A stretch of DNA of 64,000 nucleotides from Chitinophaga ginsengisegetis (GCF_900168065.1 NZ_FUZZ01000002.1:186001-250000); one strand, 5' to 3'; positions 9,401 to 17,768 are shown, counted from the stretch's first letter. Translations and numbers: made by a program. The notes: generated from the letters alone by a model not told the origin.

Positions 9401-10126
9401 CACGGCATCGAAAAATGGATGCCTACAAAATTAATTCACACTATTCCATTTGCCTTACAGGTGGATTCTATCGTAGTAAAACAATCCGCTGTAACGGTCA
9501 ACGAATCGTCGAAGTCCACGCACAAGTGGTCGGCCGTACCCATTACAGATATCAACGCCCTGATCACGCATTTCGGCAATACGTACGGCAACGCCGACAG
9601 CCTCCTGGTGCAGGCCACCGGCCGGCTGCTGGGAAATCCCATCCGTTACTTTTCCTATCACGAATCTTATGGGGATTCCCTTTCCGGCTTCGCAGCACAA
9701 AGCTATCTTGCACCAATGGACCTGAAAGATTTTAACGCCGTAGCCATCCCCATGGCTGCCGTAAAAGTAAGACGCGGTTATGCAGATACGGTCTTCTCGC
9801 AATGGTCAGGAAATAAATACGCTACGCTGGGTACCATGAATTTTTATTATCACAACCTGAACGTACAGGTGCTCAATAAAAAGGATTCCACGCGGCAGGG
9901 TTTCAAGGCTAACCTGGAAACCTTCCTGGCAAACGCTTTCCTGAGAAACCGCAATCAACGGCCCACCCTTATGTTCTTTGAGCGCGACCGGGAGAAGTTC
10001 ATCTTCAACTATTGGGTAAAAGCAGAAACTTCCGGTATGGTAACAGCTGTAGGCGTTAAAAAAGACCGGAAGTACCTGAAGAAATATAATAAAGTAGCAA
10101 AGAAATATTCTTTACCAAAAAAGTAA
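6428..10126 (+). CDS. Large AsmA-like / DUF748-like envelope protein (1232 aa)
   Basis: A single N-terminal transmembrane anchor (residues about 9-31, rich in Leu/Ile) is followed by about 1200 residues of alternating beta-rich sequence with repeated short blocks of the type 'LLIDTLVCIRPVLKL', 'ELLLRG' and 'NVNFTSNG'. This is the layout of AsmA/TamB-type proteins, whose long beta-groove is thought to carry lipids between membranes. A C-terminal basic tail (KKDRKYLKKYNKVAKKY) is unusual for a periplasmic end. It starts 59 nt after the VIT/CCC1-like gene and may share its transcript. It ends one base before the convergent S41 peptidase gene, with no terminator between. Assignment to AsmA rather than another repeat family is by layout, not by a strong motif. 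Confidence 0.6.
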   Translation: MKISPKARIWLKVLAILLIIRIAIGVLLYYLVEHKFVNIIRYIVNKESGNAYTFDADDIDFSLFKRNIVISGARLTGKDTVNVASHFDVSIPRVYLSIQSWRALILHKKLLVDSLSVISPALSIHEHVSRGPRQEGFQLSSVVQHLEQTLQYVNARIVHLQNGSLLYSKVNGPPPLRVDHFNFSILNFSKVTHSDNHILGSDDVDFSFDHQHWILPDGRNTISFKRLHFSGKKQIFELDSATIFSAATATKGEMSLQADKFYFSARHLPAIYMREELLIDTLVCIRPVLKLPGRKVSAKDKKVALDSLPNTLFKRMNFKYIEVKDGELLLRGNVSTGTTKRTNLNIYNLTIAHDTTPGITTDSIALNLDKIKFYSLDSMFQLSVDEFILQQNDVIFNNVEYSPTPQNHSGKGLTFRAPSLRLNNVSLEHLLRKRLKATSAVLYEPGITFLTKAKQPVKGKPPTDSTALKMPAFYQTLHGLSELIQVNTFRIVDGNVNFTSNGKSKVTLLVKNLNTDILLHNFLLSDSLVDIKHAMPNLRILQMNVISDKANITLDNYSFDGTHRHNKATKLAVALSNGTRIAARDLYWEVFDWDVYQQTKDIQVDVLRIGALNIQAPHNGAKKEAPAKKDLPVIRIARMDIGTMQFNNEGAGEHSSFNAAKIALRDVRTRQRFFTWASVTGQLNRISHHNKKMDVTIGGVRLNSNGYTYITDADATLYNGNGHTKITVPSLDIQTNIHSTDFSKVAISKLATGNAAVTHTSIKGPDTTRLETQARLTGNELELNNGSRLQYSDMHVQLSALSYSHTGTTAAVPQLSLQLNKGSLHKDKSGHLSLHSGIALAWQEAQFSLHHVDTLELVLQRLSGLFKDASFSWHQGHKIKWQSFINNTTLSDGGLHYRNKQIHAHAENFKLDPATQTFHVSNFEVAPNLTAAETFRTARWQRDYITVKGDALQISGINMHHQPGDTTIAIRKITVENTLLTTARDKRIPFEHGIEKWMPTKLIHTIPFALQVDSIVVKQSAVTVNESSKSTHKWSAVPITDINALITHFGNTYGNADSLLVQATGRLLGNPIRYFSYHESYGDSLSGFAAQSYLAPMDLKDFNAVAIPMAAVKVRRGYADTVFSQWSGNKYATLGTMNFYYHNLNVQVLNKKDSTRQGFKANLETFLANAFLRNRNQRPTLMFFERDREKFIFNYWVKAETSGMVTAVGVKKDRKYLKKYNKVAKKYSLPKK

Positions 10127-10127
10127 C

Positions 10128-12323
10128 TTATTCCCTGATAATGGCCAGGGCTCTGTCCAGCAGCTCATCCCTGTTTTCACGTATACCCTTCACCGTTGGT
10201 TCCATCACGATGTCGGGAACAATACCCACCCGCTGCGTTTCCCGACCATCAGGATAGTACACGCCAATGCCGGTGATCAGCGTTTGTACGCCGCCGGGAA
10301 GTGTAAAATAAGAAACATTTCCGTCTGCCCCGGCGGTAGTGCTACCCAGCACCACGGCGCGCGGCGCCAGCCGGAGCGCCATCGTAACAAACTCGGCGTT
10401 GCTTTGCGTGGTGGCATCTACCAGGATCACCACCTTGCCTTTATAATAATCCTTGTTCCTGGTACCTGCCTTCATTTCGCCCGTCATGCCAAACAACCCC
10501 GGTTGCTGTACACTGCCAACAGTAAACTTCGCAAAGGGCATGGGCGAAGGCAATACGTACTTCACGAGAGAATTCAACAGGTTGTCCGCAGGATAAGAAC
10601 GCAGATCTATTACCATTCCTTTGGTGTTTTTAAAAGCTTCGCTCACCGAGTCCATTTGTGTGTTCTTAAAATTACCCGGGTATACATATCCCACATCTTC
10701 TCCTATCATCTTCCAGGAAACAGATGGCCGTTCGCCCGGTATGATGGCCTGTTTATAAGTGGTGGTGGCTAACGTTACGCTGCTGATGTTACCCTCTCTT
10801 TCATACTCCAGTTGCAGGATACTATCCTTCGTTTGAAACAGGACCTGCTCAATCCTGTTTAATTGTGTGGCGTAATTGGAAGCAGAGGTAACGGGTAGTA
10901 ATCTTTGTACTATAGCCGCCACCGGCTCTTTATTAATGGCGGTAATCACATCGCCGGTGCGTAGTCCACATTTTTCATCGCCCACCTTTGCCAGCACGGC
11001 TTTATTTTCTACAAACCGCGCCCTCAGTGGCAACGTTCTGAATCTATCTGCACCGCGGATCACTACATTGGGTCCATACATACCGGCGTGCGAATCATGG
11101 ATGCCTGCTATGAGCCGTAGCAGCGCAGTTTGATAGGACGCGGTATCTGCTGCGTTTACCATTGCCGGGATATATTCTGCCAGTTTATTATTCCAGCCTT
11201 CGGTGATCAGGTGCTTATAAGGGAAGTAGTATTGTATGATGTTCCAGTAGCGGTATAATGCCAGTAGCCGGAAACCGGCATCAGGAAAGGGCATGGTGTT
11301 ATAGCCCTGTTCATTTTTAAATGATGGGTTCCCTGCGGGCGCCAGTTCGAGATAATAATTGAAATCCCCGCGGTTCATGGCCGCCACATTTTTCAGGGAT
11401 GCAGATAACGCAGCGCCGAGTGTTTTCTCATCTGAAAGCCAGTCGAGATCAGGAGTGAATTTAATAGCCGTTTTAGCGGTGCGCGTATGCCGGACCTCTT
11501 TCGGTGTGGTGAGCTGGTTGATCCAGCGGAGCAACGCCTCATTCCTGGCCGTTTCGCTGGTACTGTTCAGTATCGCCGGCAGGATCCGGAACAGTTCATA
11601 GTCCCAGTTATACTCCCCGGCCATTACCGCAGGATGATAATATTTCAGGAAGCCCCATACTTTTCCGAGAACTTCCAGGTGTGTTGTTTGTAAAGGTGTA
11701 AGACCGGAGATAGTTATACCGGAGCCTTTATCGAACGCGTGATCGCTGTCGGCCTTAAACACACGCAGTGGTGGCGCTTCTTTCAACGGCTTTCCATCAA
11801 TCAGTATTTCCAGGTTATCGGCCCATACGTTGCCATTGCTATGGTTAATGGCGCCGGCATATACCGTACCGCCACCGGGCGGCAGGGAAAGGGTAATGCT
11901 GTATTTTTTCCAACCGGTAGTTCCCTGCAGCCGCTGCTTCTGCATATTATCCATTTTGTATACGGCGCCAGATGTATTGTCTACCCGCATAAACAGGCCG
12001 GCATAGCCATCGGTCACTGAATCCAGTTTCAGGTAGCCATTGAGCAAAATGGTTTTCCCGGCGAAAGTAACCGGTATGCGCATTACGGTGCAACCAAAAT
12101 CGTTACTGCCTCTTTTTTCAAATGGCGTAATACGCAACGCTCCATGTCCTTCATAACTGGTGCTGTCAACGGCCAGGAGGTAATTAGAGCCCCAGTCGAT
12201 CCAGCCGGACGGTAATCCGCCATCCGGTTTTTTACTTTCAAAACTTCCGTCGAAGGACGCAGGGAATTGGGCTGCAACAGGAAGAGATAAGGCACACGAT
12301 AATAAAAGAGCCGGAAAGCGCAT
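10128..12323 (-). CDS. Exported S41-family peptidase with PDZ domain
   Basis: A 731-residue secreted protein with a signal peptide (residues 1-18, ending VAAQ). Residues about 20-180 form a beta-sandwich-like N-terminal domain (WIDWGSN, GTTGWKKYSITL). A helical segment follows, then a PDZ domain around 430-470 (CGLRTGDVITAINKEPV), then the S41 core. The nucleophile Ser is in the TTQSNAEF motif; downstream come GSTTAGADGN and GIVPDI. The Lys of bacterial CtpA/Prc (in TFGKG) is absent, so the catalytic set would have to be of the Tricorn/IRBP kind. Substrate unknown. It is monocistronic. Confidence 0.82.
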   Translation of the reverse strand: MRFPALLLSCALSLPVAAQFPASFDGSFESKKPDGGLPSGWIDWGSNYLLAVDSTSYEGHGALRITPFEKRGSNDFGCTVMRIPVTFAGKTILLNGYLKLDSVTDGYAGLFMRVDNTSGAVYKMDNMQKQRLQGTTGWKKYSITLSLPPGGGTVYAGAINHSNGNVWADNLEILIDGKPLKEAPPLRVFKADSDHAFDKGSGITISGLTPLQTTHLEVLGKVWGFLKYYHPAVMAGEYNWDYELFRILPAILNSTSETARNEALLRWINQLTTPKEVRHTRTAKTAIKFTPDLDWLSDEKTLGAALSASLKNVAAMNRGDFNYYLELAPAGNPSFKNEQGYNTMPFPDAGFRLLALYRYWNIIQYYFPYKHLITEGWNNKLAEYIPAMVNAADTASYQTALLRLIAGIHDSHAGMYGPNVVIRGADRFRTLPLRARFVENKAVLAKVGDEKCGLRTGDVITAINKEPVAAIVQRLLPVTSASNYATQLNRIEQVLFQTKDSILQLEYEREGNISSVTLATTTYKQAIIPGERPSVSWKMIGEDVGYVYPGNFKNTQMDSVSEAFKNTKGMVIDLRSYPADNLLNSLVKYVLPSPMPFAKFTVGSVQQPGLFGMTGEMKAGTRNKDYYKGKVVILVDATTQSNAEFVTMALRLAPRAVVLGSTTAGADGNVSYFTLPGGVQTLITGIGVYYPDGRETQRVGIVPDIVMEPTVKGIRENRDELLDRALAIIRE

Positions 12324-12481
12324 AAGGAAAAGGATTTTCTGTTTTAAATCTTACCTTAAAATAACGGGTATTTTTGTACCCTAAAAGTTAAAGTGTGCAC
12401 TTGATTATTTTAAGATTTTTTGATGTACTTTACCTTCATTCATTTACAACTTTTTATCCGACATTTGTTACCCAATTTTGA

Positions 12482-14605
12482 ATGAATATGAAAGTTTGCA
12501 TTGCTGAAAAACCAAGCGTGGCAAGGGATATTGCAGAAGTGATCGGTGCGAAACAACGCAAAGATGGCTACTATGAGGGCAATGGCTACCAGGTAACCTG
12601 GACTTTCGGACATTTCTGTACCCTCAAGGAGCCGCACGATTATTACGAGCAATGGAAGTTCTGGCGGCTCGAAGATCTGCCGATGATTCCTCCCAGCTTC
12701 GGTATCAAACTGATTGAAAATTCAGGCGTACAAAAACAGTTTAAAATTATAGAAACCCTGGTACAAGCGTGTGAAGAAGTGATAAACTGTGGAGATGCCG
12801 GCCAGGAGGGGGAACTGATCCAGCGCTGGGTGCTGCTGAAAGCCAAGTGCGCTGCCCCTATTAAAAGGCTCTGGATTTCCTCACTAACGGTAGAGGCTAT
12901 CCGCGATGGTTTTCAAAACCTGAAAGCTTCCGAACAATATAATAACCTGTATGCCGCAGGCAGCGCACGCGCTATCGGCGACTGGCTCCTGGGTATGAAC
13001 GCCACCCGGCTGTTCACCAAAAAATTTGCGCAGGGCAAAGTGGTATTGTCTATCGGAAGGGTGCAAACACCTACCCTGGCGATGATTGTACAACGGCAAA
13101 AGGAAATCAATGCCTTTGTATCAGAAGATTACTGGGAACTGAAAACCATTTACCGGGAAACAGAATTCACTGCGGCCATCGACCGGCTGAAAACACCGGA
13201 TAAAGCTGCCAAAGGGCTTGCCTACCTGCAGGAACATCCGTTTGAAGTAACTTCTTTTGAAAAGAAAGATGGTAAAGAAGGCAACCCGCGTCTGTTTGAC
13301 CTCACCGCCCTGCAGGTGGAAGCCAATAAAAAATTCGGCTTCTCCGCAGACGATACGCTCAAATATATCCAGAACCTCTACGAGAAAAAGCTGACCACCT
13401 ACCCCAGGGTAGATACCACTTACCTCTCGGAAGACCTGCACCCGAAAATTGCGGGTATTCTCCAGGATATGACGCCCTACAGCGCGCTCACCGCTCCGCT
13501 GCTGGCCGCACCGATCCCAAAGCTGAAAACCGTTTTCGACGATAAAAAAGTAACCGATCACCATGCCATCATCCCTACCGGTCAGCATCCCGGTGGTCTT
13601 CCCCTGGAAGAAAAACGGATCTACGACCTGGTAGCCCGCCGCTTTATCGCCGCTTTCTACCCGGAATGTAAGATCTCCAATACCACCGTACTCGGTAAAG
13701 TAGGACAGGTACCTTTCAAAGTAACCGGTAAACAGATCATAGAACCCGGCTGGAAAGAAGTATATGCCAACGATGTAAAAGAGAAAAAGGAAGGGGAAGA
13801 AGAAGAAAAAATACTCCCTCACTTTGAAGTGGGTGAAAGCGGACCACATACCCCGCGCATCCACCAGGGTAAAACCTCTCCGCCCAAAGCCTTTACAGAA
13901 GCTACTTTGCTGAGAGCAATGGAAACCGCCGGCAAGCAGGTAGATGATGAAGAAATGAGGGAACTGCTGAAAGACAATGGCATCGGCCGGCCTTCTACCC
14001 GTGCCAACATTATCGAAACACTGTTCCGCAGAAAATATATCGAGAAGAAAAAGAAGAATATCTATGCCACCCAAACCGGCATGGATCTCATCGACACTAT
14101 ACAAACAGAATTGCTGAAAAGCGCCGAACTAACCGGTCAGTGGGAACGTAAACTACGCCTCATAGAAAAAGGCGAATACGCTATGGATACCTTCAAAGAT
14201 GAACTGATCCAGATGGTGGTTGATCTTACCAAAGAAGTAAAAACCGCCAGCTACAAGTTCATCACCATTGCCCCCGATCCGCCACCCGTACCGGAAGAAA
14301 AAGAGAAACCTAAGAAAGAACCCAAGCCCAAAAAGGTAGTGGTGATAGAGGAAATGCAATGCCCGAAATGCAAAACGCATCCGCTTAAAAAAGGTAACAC
14401 TGCCTATGGCTGCGCCAATTTTAAGGAATGCGGTTTTAAACTTCCTTTTGAAATACTGGGTAAGAAGTTAACTGATAAACACATCACCGATCTGCTGACC
14501 AAAGGCAAAACCGCTAAAATAAAAGGGCTCAAAGTTCCCGGCAGTGAAGAAGAGCGCGAAGGGAAACTGGAGCTGGGAGCGGATTTTAATATCAGCATGA
14601 CTTAG
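12482..14605 (+). CDS. topB: DNA topoisomerase III (type IA)
   Basis: This 707-residue enzyme would relax and decatenate DNA through a 5'-phosphotyrosine link. The Toprim domain is N-terminal (CIAEKPSVARDIA, with the metal-binding acidic pair in NCGDAGQEGE), and the active-site tyrosine is Tyr307 in TTYPRVDTTYL. The decatenation-region and hinge motifs (GRVQTPTLAMI, GIGRPSTRANII) are present. A C-terminal zinc-finger-like segment carries Cys pairs (MQCPKCK, YGCANFKECGF), preceded by a Lys/Pro-rich linker. An ATG at 12488 is an alternative start. Nothing around it indicates an integrative element, so I read it as the chromosomal copy. Confidence 0.93.
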   Translation: MNMKVCIAEKPSVARDIAEVIGAKQRKDGYYEGNGYQVTWTFGHFCTLKEPHDYYEQWKFWRLEDLPMIPPSFGIKLIENSGVQKQFKIIETLVQACEEVINCGDAGQEGELIQRWVLLKAKCAAPIKRLWISSLTVEAIRDGFQNLKASEQYNNLYAAGSARAIGDWLLGMNATRLFTKKFAQGKVVLSIGRVQTPTLAMIVQRQKEINAFVSEDYWELKTIYRETEFTAAIDRLKTPDKAAKGLAYLQEHPFEVTSFEKKDGKEGNPRLFDLTALQVEANKKFGFSADDTLKYIQNLYEKKLTTYPRVDTTYLSEDLHPKIAGILQDMTPYSALTAPLLAAPIPKLKTVFDDKKVTDHHAIIPTGQHPGGLPLEEKRIYDLVARRFIAAFYPECKISNTTVLGKVGQVPFKVTGKQIIEPGWKEVYANDVKEKKEGEEEEKILPHFEVGESGPHTPRIHQGKTSPPKAFTEATLLRAMETAGKQVDDEEMRELLKDNGIGRPSTRANIIETLFRRKYIEKKKKNIYATQTGMDLIDTIQTELLKSAELTGQWERKLRLIEKGEYAMDTFKDELIQMVVDLTKEVKTASYKFITIAPDPPPVPEEKEKPKKEPKPKKVVVIEEMQCPKCKTHPLKKGNTAYGCANFKECGFKLPFEILGKKLTDKHITDLLTKGKTAKIKGLKVPGSEEEREGKLELGADFNISMT

Positions 14606-14615
14606 TGCGGAGGGC

Positions 14616-14682
14616 ATCGCCTTCGGCGATGGTAAATTGTCCCGGAGCAGGATTAGACAATTTATCATCCCCCGAAGGCGAT
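14616..14682. terminator. Long imperfect inverted repeat after topB
   Basis: The left arm (14616-14641) and right arm (14656-14682) are near-exact reverse complements, differing by one inserted base and about two mismatches, around a 14-nt loop. The left arm also folds on itself (CATCGC-CTTCG-GCGATG). It lies between the convergent topB and SDR genes, so it most likely ends both transcripts. The ATCGC-CTTCG-GCGAT core recurs in the terminator at 47461. Confidence 0.55.
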
Positions 14683-14688
14683 CCATCA

Positions 14689-15525
14689 CTACGCAATCGC
14701 GGTTCCAACGGTTACTTCTTTCCACTGTTCCAGCTCGGCTTCCAACGCCGCTATTTTCTGATAAGCGAGATTGTAGGCGTCTTCACCGAGGAAGAGGTGC
14801 AGCGGTGCATTTTCCATATCGGCTATATCGATGATGGCGGCTACTGCTTTTTCAGGATCTCCAGGCTGATTGCCATTGATTTCCTCCTGATGCGCATGTT
14901 GGGTGGCGCGAACAGCCTCATAAGCAGCCAATGGGTTGGCTGGCACGCCCAGAGAGCCGGAAGTAAGGAAATCGGTTCTGAAATAACCGGGAGAAACAAT
15001 GGTAACGGAGATACCAAAAGGTTTTACCTCTGCGGCGAGCGACTCTGATAAACCATCTACTGCAAACTTGGTAGCGCAATAGATCCCGAAGCCGGGGAAG
15101 CCACCAGTAAAGCCGGCAATAGAGGAAATATTGAAGATTTGTCCCGATTGCTGCGCTCTCATCTGCGGCAGGATATTGCGGGTTACATTCAGAAGGCCAA
15201 ATACATTCACATCAAAATTGCTTCTTGATTCCGCATCCGACAGTTCTTCAATGCTGCCTACCTGTCCGTATCCGGCGTTGTTTACCAACACATCGATACG
15301 GCCAAAGCGGCTGATCGTTTCTTTTACTGCTGCCTGTATGCTGTTTTCATTTTTAAGGTCAACGGCCAGCGGCAGGAAATCCTCGTCCGTTGCAATTTTG
15401 CGCAGGTCTTCGATGCTACGTGAGGTGGCGGCTACTTTATATCCTTTACCTAATAATTGTTTTACAAGGGAGCGGCCTAATCCTTTGGAGGCGCCGGTTA
15501 CAAACCATACTTTTTTGTTGTCCAT
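14689..15525 (-). CDS. Short-chain dehydrogenase/reductase
   Basis: A 278-residue classical SDR. I start it at the ATG at 15525 (MDNKKVWFVTGASKGLG) because the coenzyme-binding motif TGASKGLG should lie at the very N-terminus. The NNAG block, the catalytic Ser in the FNISSIAG strand and the Tyr-X3-Lys pair in IYCATKFA are all visible. The TSRS end of beta-2 suggests NADP(H) preference. Substrate unknown. The gene has its own promoter box (15548-15555) and lies downstream of the AraC regulator gene, which probably controls it. Confidence 0.88.
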   Translation of the reverse strand: MDNKKVWFVTGASKGLGRSLVKQLLGKGYKVAATSRSIEDLRKIATDEDFLPLAVDLKNENSIQAAVKETISRFGRIDVLVNNAGYGQVGSIEELSDAESRSNFDVNVFGLLNVTRNILPQMRAQQSGQIFNISSIAGFTGGFPGFGIYCATKFAVDGLSESLAAEVKPFGISVTIVSPGYFRTDFLTSGSLGVPANPLAAYEAVRATQHAHQEEINGNQPGDPEKAVAAIIDIADMENAPLHLFLGEDAYNLAYQKIAALEAELEQWKEVTVGTAIA

Positions 15526-15547
15526 GATCTTGTGTTTTTTATTAACA

Positions 15548-15555
15548 CAAAAGTA
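15548..15555 (-). promoter_or_regulatory. -7 promoter box of the SDR gene
   Basis: TACTTTTG on the minus strand, an exact TAnnTTTG match 22 nt upstream of the SDR start. No good TTTG lies at -33, which fits a promoter that needs an activator. Confidence 0.5.
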
Positions 15556-15584
15556 GATCAAGGAGCGTTGCCACCTGTTACGTG

Positions 15585-15612
15585 ATTCAAACCAATGATT
15601 GCAAAATTCAAA
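15585..15612 (-). promoter_or_regulatory. Candidate AraC-type direct-repeat operator
   Basis: TTTGAAT occurs twice in the same orientation on the minus strand (15606-15612 and 15585-15591) with a period of exactly 21 bp, two helical turns. It lies immediately upstream of the SDR -7 box, and its distal copy overlaps the 3' end of the AraC gene. This spacing is what AraC-family activators typically use. Confidence 0.4.
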
Positions 15613-16510
15613 CAACGCGGAAAGCGCCGGGCGTGATGCTGGTTTGTTTTTTGAAAAAGTTACTGAAGTGGGCGGGCTCTTCAAATCCGAGGGCATAACT
15701 GATTTCTGCCACGTTCCAGCTGGTGTGCTTTAATAAAGCCTTTGCCTCGGCGGTTAAGCGCTCTGCAATGTGTGCCGTGGTGGTTTTACCGGTGGTTTCG
15801 CGGATGGCCCGGTTCAGGTGGTTTACGTGTACGGACAACTGCTTTGCAAAGTCGTTGGCCGAGCGCAATGCAAACCGCTGTGCCGGCGATTCAATGGGGA
15901 ATTGCCGTTCCAGCAGGTCGGTAAATACCGCGGTGATACGCGACTTCGCATCGGCGTGCTGGTACAGGGTTTCGGAGGGTTGCATCTTTAATGCGTAATG
16001 GATGATTTCTGTGAGATAACTGCGCAGCAGATCGTATTTATAGACATAGTCCGTATTAATTTCCGTGAGCATCTTTTTAAAGATCTCTGATACTTCTTTG
16101 TCCTGGGCCTTCGTGAGTATATAGGAGGGAATGCCGCCCGGCATCATCATGGGCAGATCGTGGATATTGCCACGGGTAGCGCCGGTAAAAAAGGACTCCC
16201 TGAATATGCAGAAATAGCCGCTGTTATCGGTGGAGCGTGGCTCCCAGCCATAAGGTACCAGCGGATTAAAGAAGATCAGGGTACTGCCTTTTACCTCAAT
16301 GGTTTTATCGGCGTAGTGATAGAGGTTGGTTCCTCTTAGCAGGCTTACTTTGTAAAAATCGCGGCGGCTGTACTTCACTGTTGAAGCGCCGTCTACAATA
16401 CAGTCTTCCAGCCGGAACACATTAAAATGTCCGATATCCTGCTGTAACTTATCAGGTACTGCCTGGAACTTATGTTCGTAAAACTCCCGGAGTGTTTCTG
16501 TTTTGTTCAT
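15608..16510 (-). CDS. AraC-family transcriptional regulator
   Basis: A 300-residue regulator with an N-terminal cupin-like sensing region (residues about 30-120, with FFNPLVPYGWEP) and a C-terminal double helix-turn-helix (about 200-300). The first HTH is around FAKQLSVHVNHLNRAIRETTGKT. The second carries the family signature WNVAEISYALGFEEPAHFSNFFKKQTSITPGAFR. It would bind direct repeats near a target promoter; the 21-bp repeat in front of the SDR gene 82 nt downstream is the obvious candidate. The effector is unknown. Confidence 0.88.
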   Translation of the reverse strand: MNKTETLREFYEHKFQAVPDKLQQDIGHFNVFRLEDCIVDGASTVKYSRRDFYKVSLLRGTNLYHYADKTIEVKGSTLIFFNPLVPYGWEPRSTDNSGYFCIFRESFFTGATRGNIHDLPMMMPGGIPSYILTKAQDKEVSEIFKKMLTEINTDYVYKYDLLRSYLTEIIHYALKMQPSETLYQHADAKSRITAVFTDLLERQFPIESPAQRFALRSANDFAKQLSVHVNHLNRAIRETTGKTTTAHIAERLTAEAKALLKHTSWNVAEISYALGFEEPAHFSNFFKKQTSITPGAFRVV

Positions 16511-16542
16511 CTTACAAAATTACAAAATTCACACTATGGTTG

Positions 16543-16584
16543 ATGTGATGATGGTAATTTTCCGGATAATCACCATCATCACAT
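16543..16584. terminator. 13-bp stem-loop between DUF1348 and AraC genes
   Basis: ATGTGATGATGGT at 16543-16555 pairs perfectly with ACCATCATCACAT at 16572-16584, and pairing extends partly inwards. It lies downstream of the DUF1348 stop and upstream of the AraC start, both on the minus strand. There is no strong U tract, so it may be a terminator or a structured leader of the AraC mRNA. Confidence 0.4.
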
Positions 16585-16598
16585 TATCGTCCGGCGTT

Positions 16599-17039
16599 CT
16601 AACAGGCCAGTACCAGGTCTTCCGGTTCCCGGAATTTCCGTTCGCTGCTTTTAATAGGCACGTCGTTGATGGCCGCCAGCCTGCGCTGCATGAATCCATC
16701 GGCATTAAACTCCCACAGCTCATTGCCGTAGGACCTGAACCAGTTACCGGCATGATCATGCCATTCATACTCAAAACATACGGCAATGTGGTTATCTGTA
16801 AAGCTCCAGAGTTCTTTTTTCAGGCGGTAATCCAGCTCCCGCTGCCATTTCTTTGTAAGAAAGGCCACTACTTCTTCCCGGCCGTTGATAAACTGGTCGC
16901 GGTTGCGCCATACCGTGTCGGGAGTATATACCAAGGATACCTTTTGCGGATCACGGCTGTTCCAGGCATCTTCTGCCATCTGTACTTTCTGCAGGGCGGT
17001 TTCACGCGTAAACGGGGGAAGGGGGAATTTTTGTTCCAT
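16599..17039 (-). CDS. DUF1348 / NTF2-like protein
   Basis: A 146-residue cytosolic protein with the SnoaL/NTF2-like fold pattern: an N-terminal helix ([18 protein letters not shown]), then [28 protein letters not shown], a typical block of this family, then a long Trp-rich beta-sheet ([24 protein letters not shown]). The whole sequence matches DUF1348, whose function is not established. A palindrome almost identical to the one in front of the TetR gene lies 37 nt upstream, so the neighbouring TetR protein very probably represses it. Confidence 0.8.
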   Translation of the reverse strand: MEQKFPLPPFTRETALQKVQMAEDAWNSRDPQKVSLVYTPDTVWRNRDQFINGREEVVAFLTKKWQRELDYRLKKELWSFTDNHIAVCFEYEWHDHAGNWFRSYGNELWEFNADGFMQRRLAAINDVPIKSSERKFREPEDLVLAC

Positions 17040-17075
17040 GTTTGAGATGTTTAAAAATGATGAATATGATTTATA

Positions 17076-17095
17076 TAGATAGATCGATCTGTCTA
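17076..17095. promoter_or_regulatory. TetR operator upstream of the DUF1348 gene
   Basis: A 20-bp palindrome, TAGATAGATCGATCTGTCTA, centred on the CG at 17085/17086 with one asymmetric pair. Its reverse complement matches 19 of 20 bases of the palindrome at 17786-17805 in front of the TetR gene. No similar sequence was noticed elsewhere in the window. Confidence 0.7.
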
Positions 17096-17221
17096 TTTAA
17101 AAAGGTTAAAAAAAAGATGCCCGGCATCTTTTGATTTATATAATGTGGTCGGTTGTTAGTTTGCAGAAATGATCTACTGCCGCACTGCAACAATTTCTCC
17201 GGTTCCGGTAAAGCGGCCGCA

Positions 17222-17764
17222 CTACAACAGCCCCAGCGCCATTTTCCTCGCTTCCTGCACCGGCCACTGATTCCGGTAAAGCTGACTTTCCACGATTGCT
17301 GATTCAAACAACAGGTAAACGTGGTCCTTTATCAACTGCTTTTCGTTGGTGAGGATCTCCCCCAGAAAGGCGCGCAGGTCTTTTTTATGATCCTGTATCA
17401 CTGTCAGCACCGCAGTATCTTTTTCCGTAGTTTCAGAGAGGATATTCAAAAAGGCACAACCCCTGAAATGCTCCCTTTCATTATTATCGGACAGGAAGTC
17501 AAACGCCGCTGCAATTTTATCCTTCGGCTTGCTGGCCTCATCCGTAAAGCTTTTCAACCCGGCCATCCAGTCGATATGCCGCTGGTTTAAGAACGCCAGC
17601 AGCAGGGATTCCTTTGACTCGTAATGCAGATACAAACTGGCTCTTGCCACACCGGCTTCTTCAATTACCTGGTTAATGCCCGTAGCATGATACCCCTGGT
17701 TATAGAAAAGCGTAGTAGCTGTATCCAGCAAACGCTGCTTCGGATCACCTGTTTTCTTCTTCAT
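17222..17764 (-). CDS. TetR/AcrR-family repressor
   Basis: A 180-residue regulator with an N-terminal TetR helix-turn-helix (residues about 10-55: LLDTATTLFYNQGYHATGIN, then VARASLYLHYESKESLL) and a ligand-binding C-terminal half containing Cys in FRGCAFLNI, a layout typical of the YcdC/QacR-like group that responds to small or electrophilic ligands. The start at 17764 puts the HTH at the usual position. It sits 182 nt upstream of the DUF1348 gene on the same strand. A palindrome covers its own promoter, so autorepression is likely. Confidence 0.88.
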   Translation of the reverse strand: MKKKTGDPKQRLLDTATTLFYNQGYHATGINQVIEEAGVARASLYLHYESKESLLLAFLNQRHIDWMAGLKSFTDEASKPKDKIAAAFDFLSDNNEREHFRGCAFLNILSETTEKDTAVLTVIQDHKKDLRAFLGEILTNEKQLIKDHVYLLFESAIVESQLYRNQWPVQEARKMALGLL

Positions 17765-17768
17765 GGAA

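Noticed and set aside
13121..14104. A 327-codon open frame antisense to topB, and other long antisense frames.
   Set aside because: They are shadows of strong coding genes; the translations lack any family motif and are rich in low-information aromatic runs.
12482..14605. topB as a marker of an integrative conjugative element.
   Set aside because: No relaxase, integrase, transfer genes or flanking repeats are visible; the neighbours are ordinary chromosomal genes.
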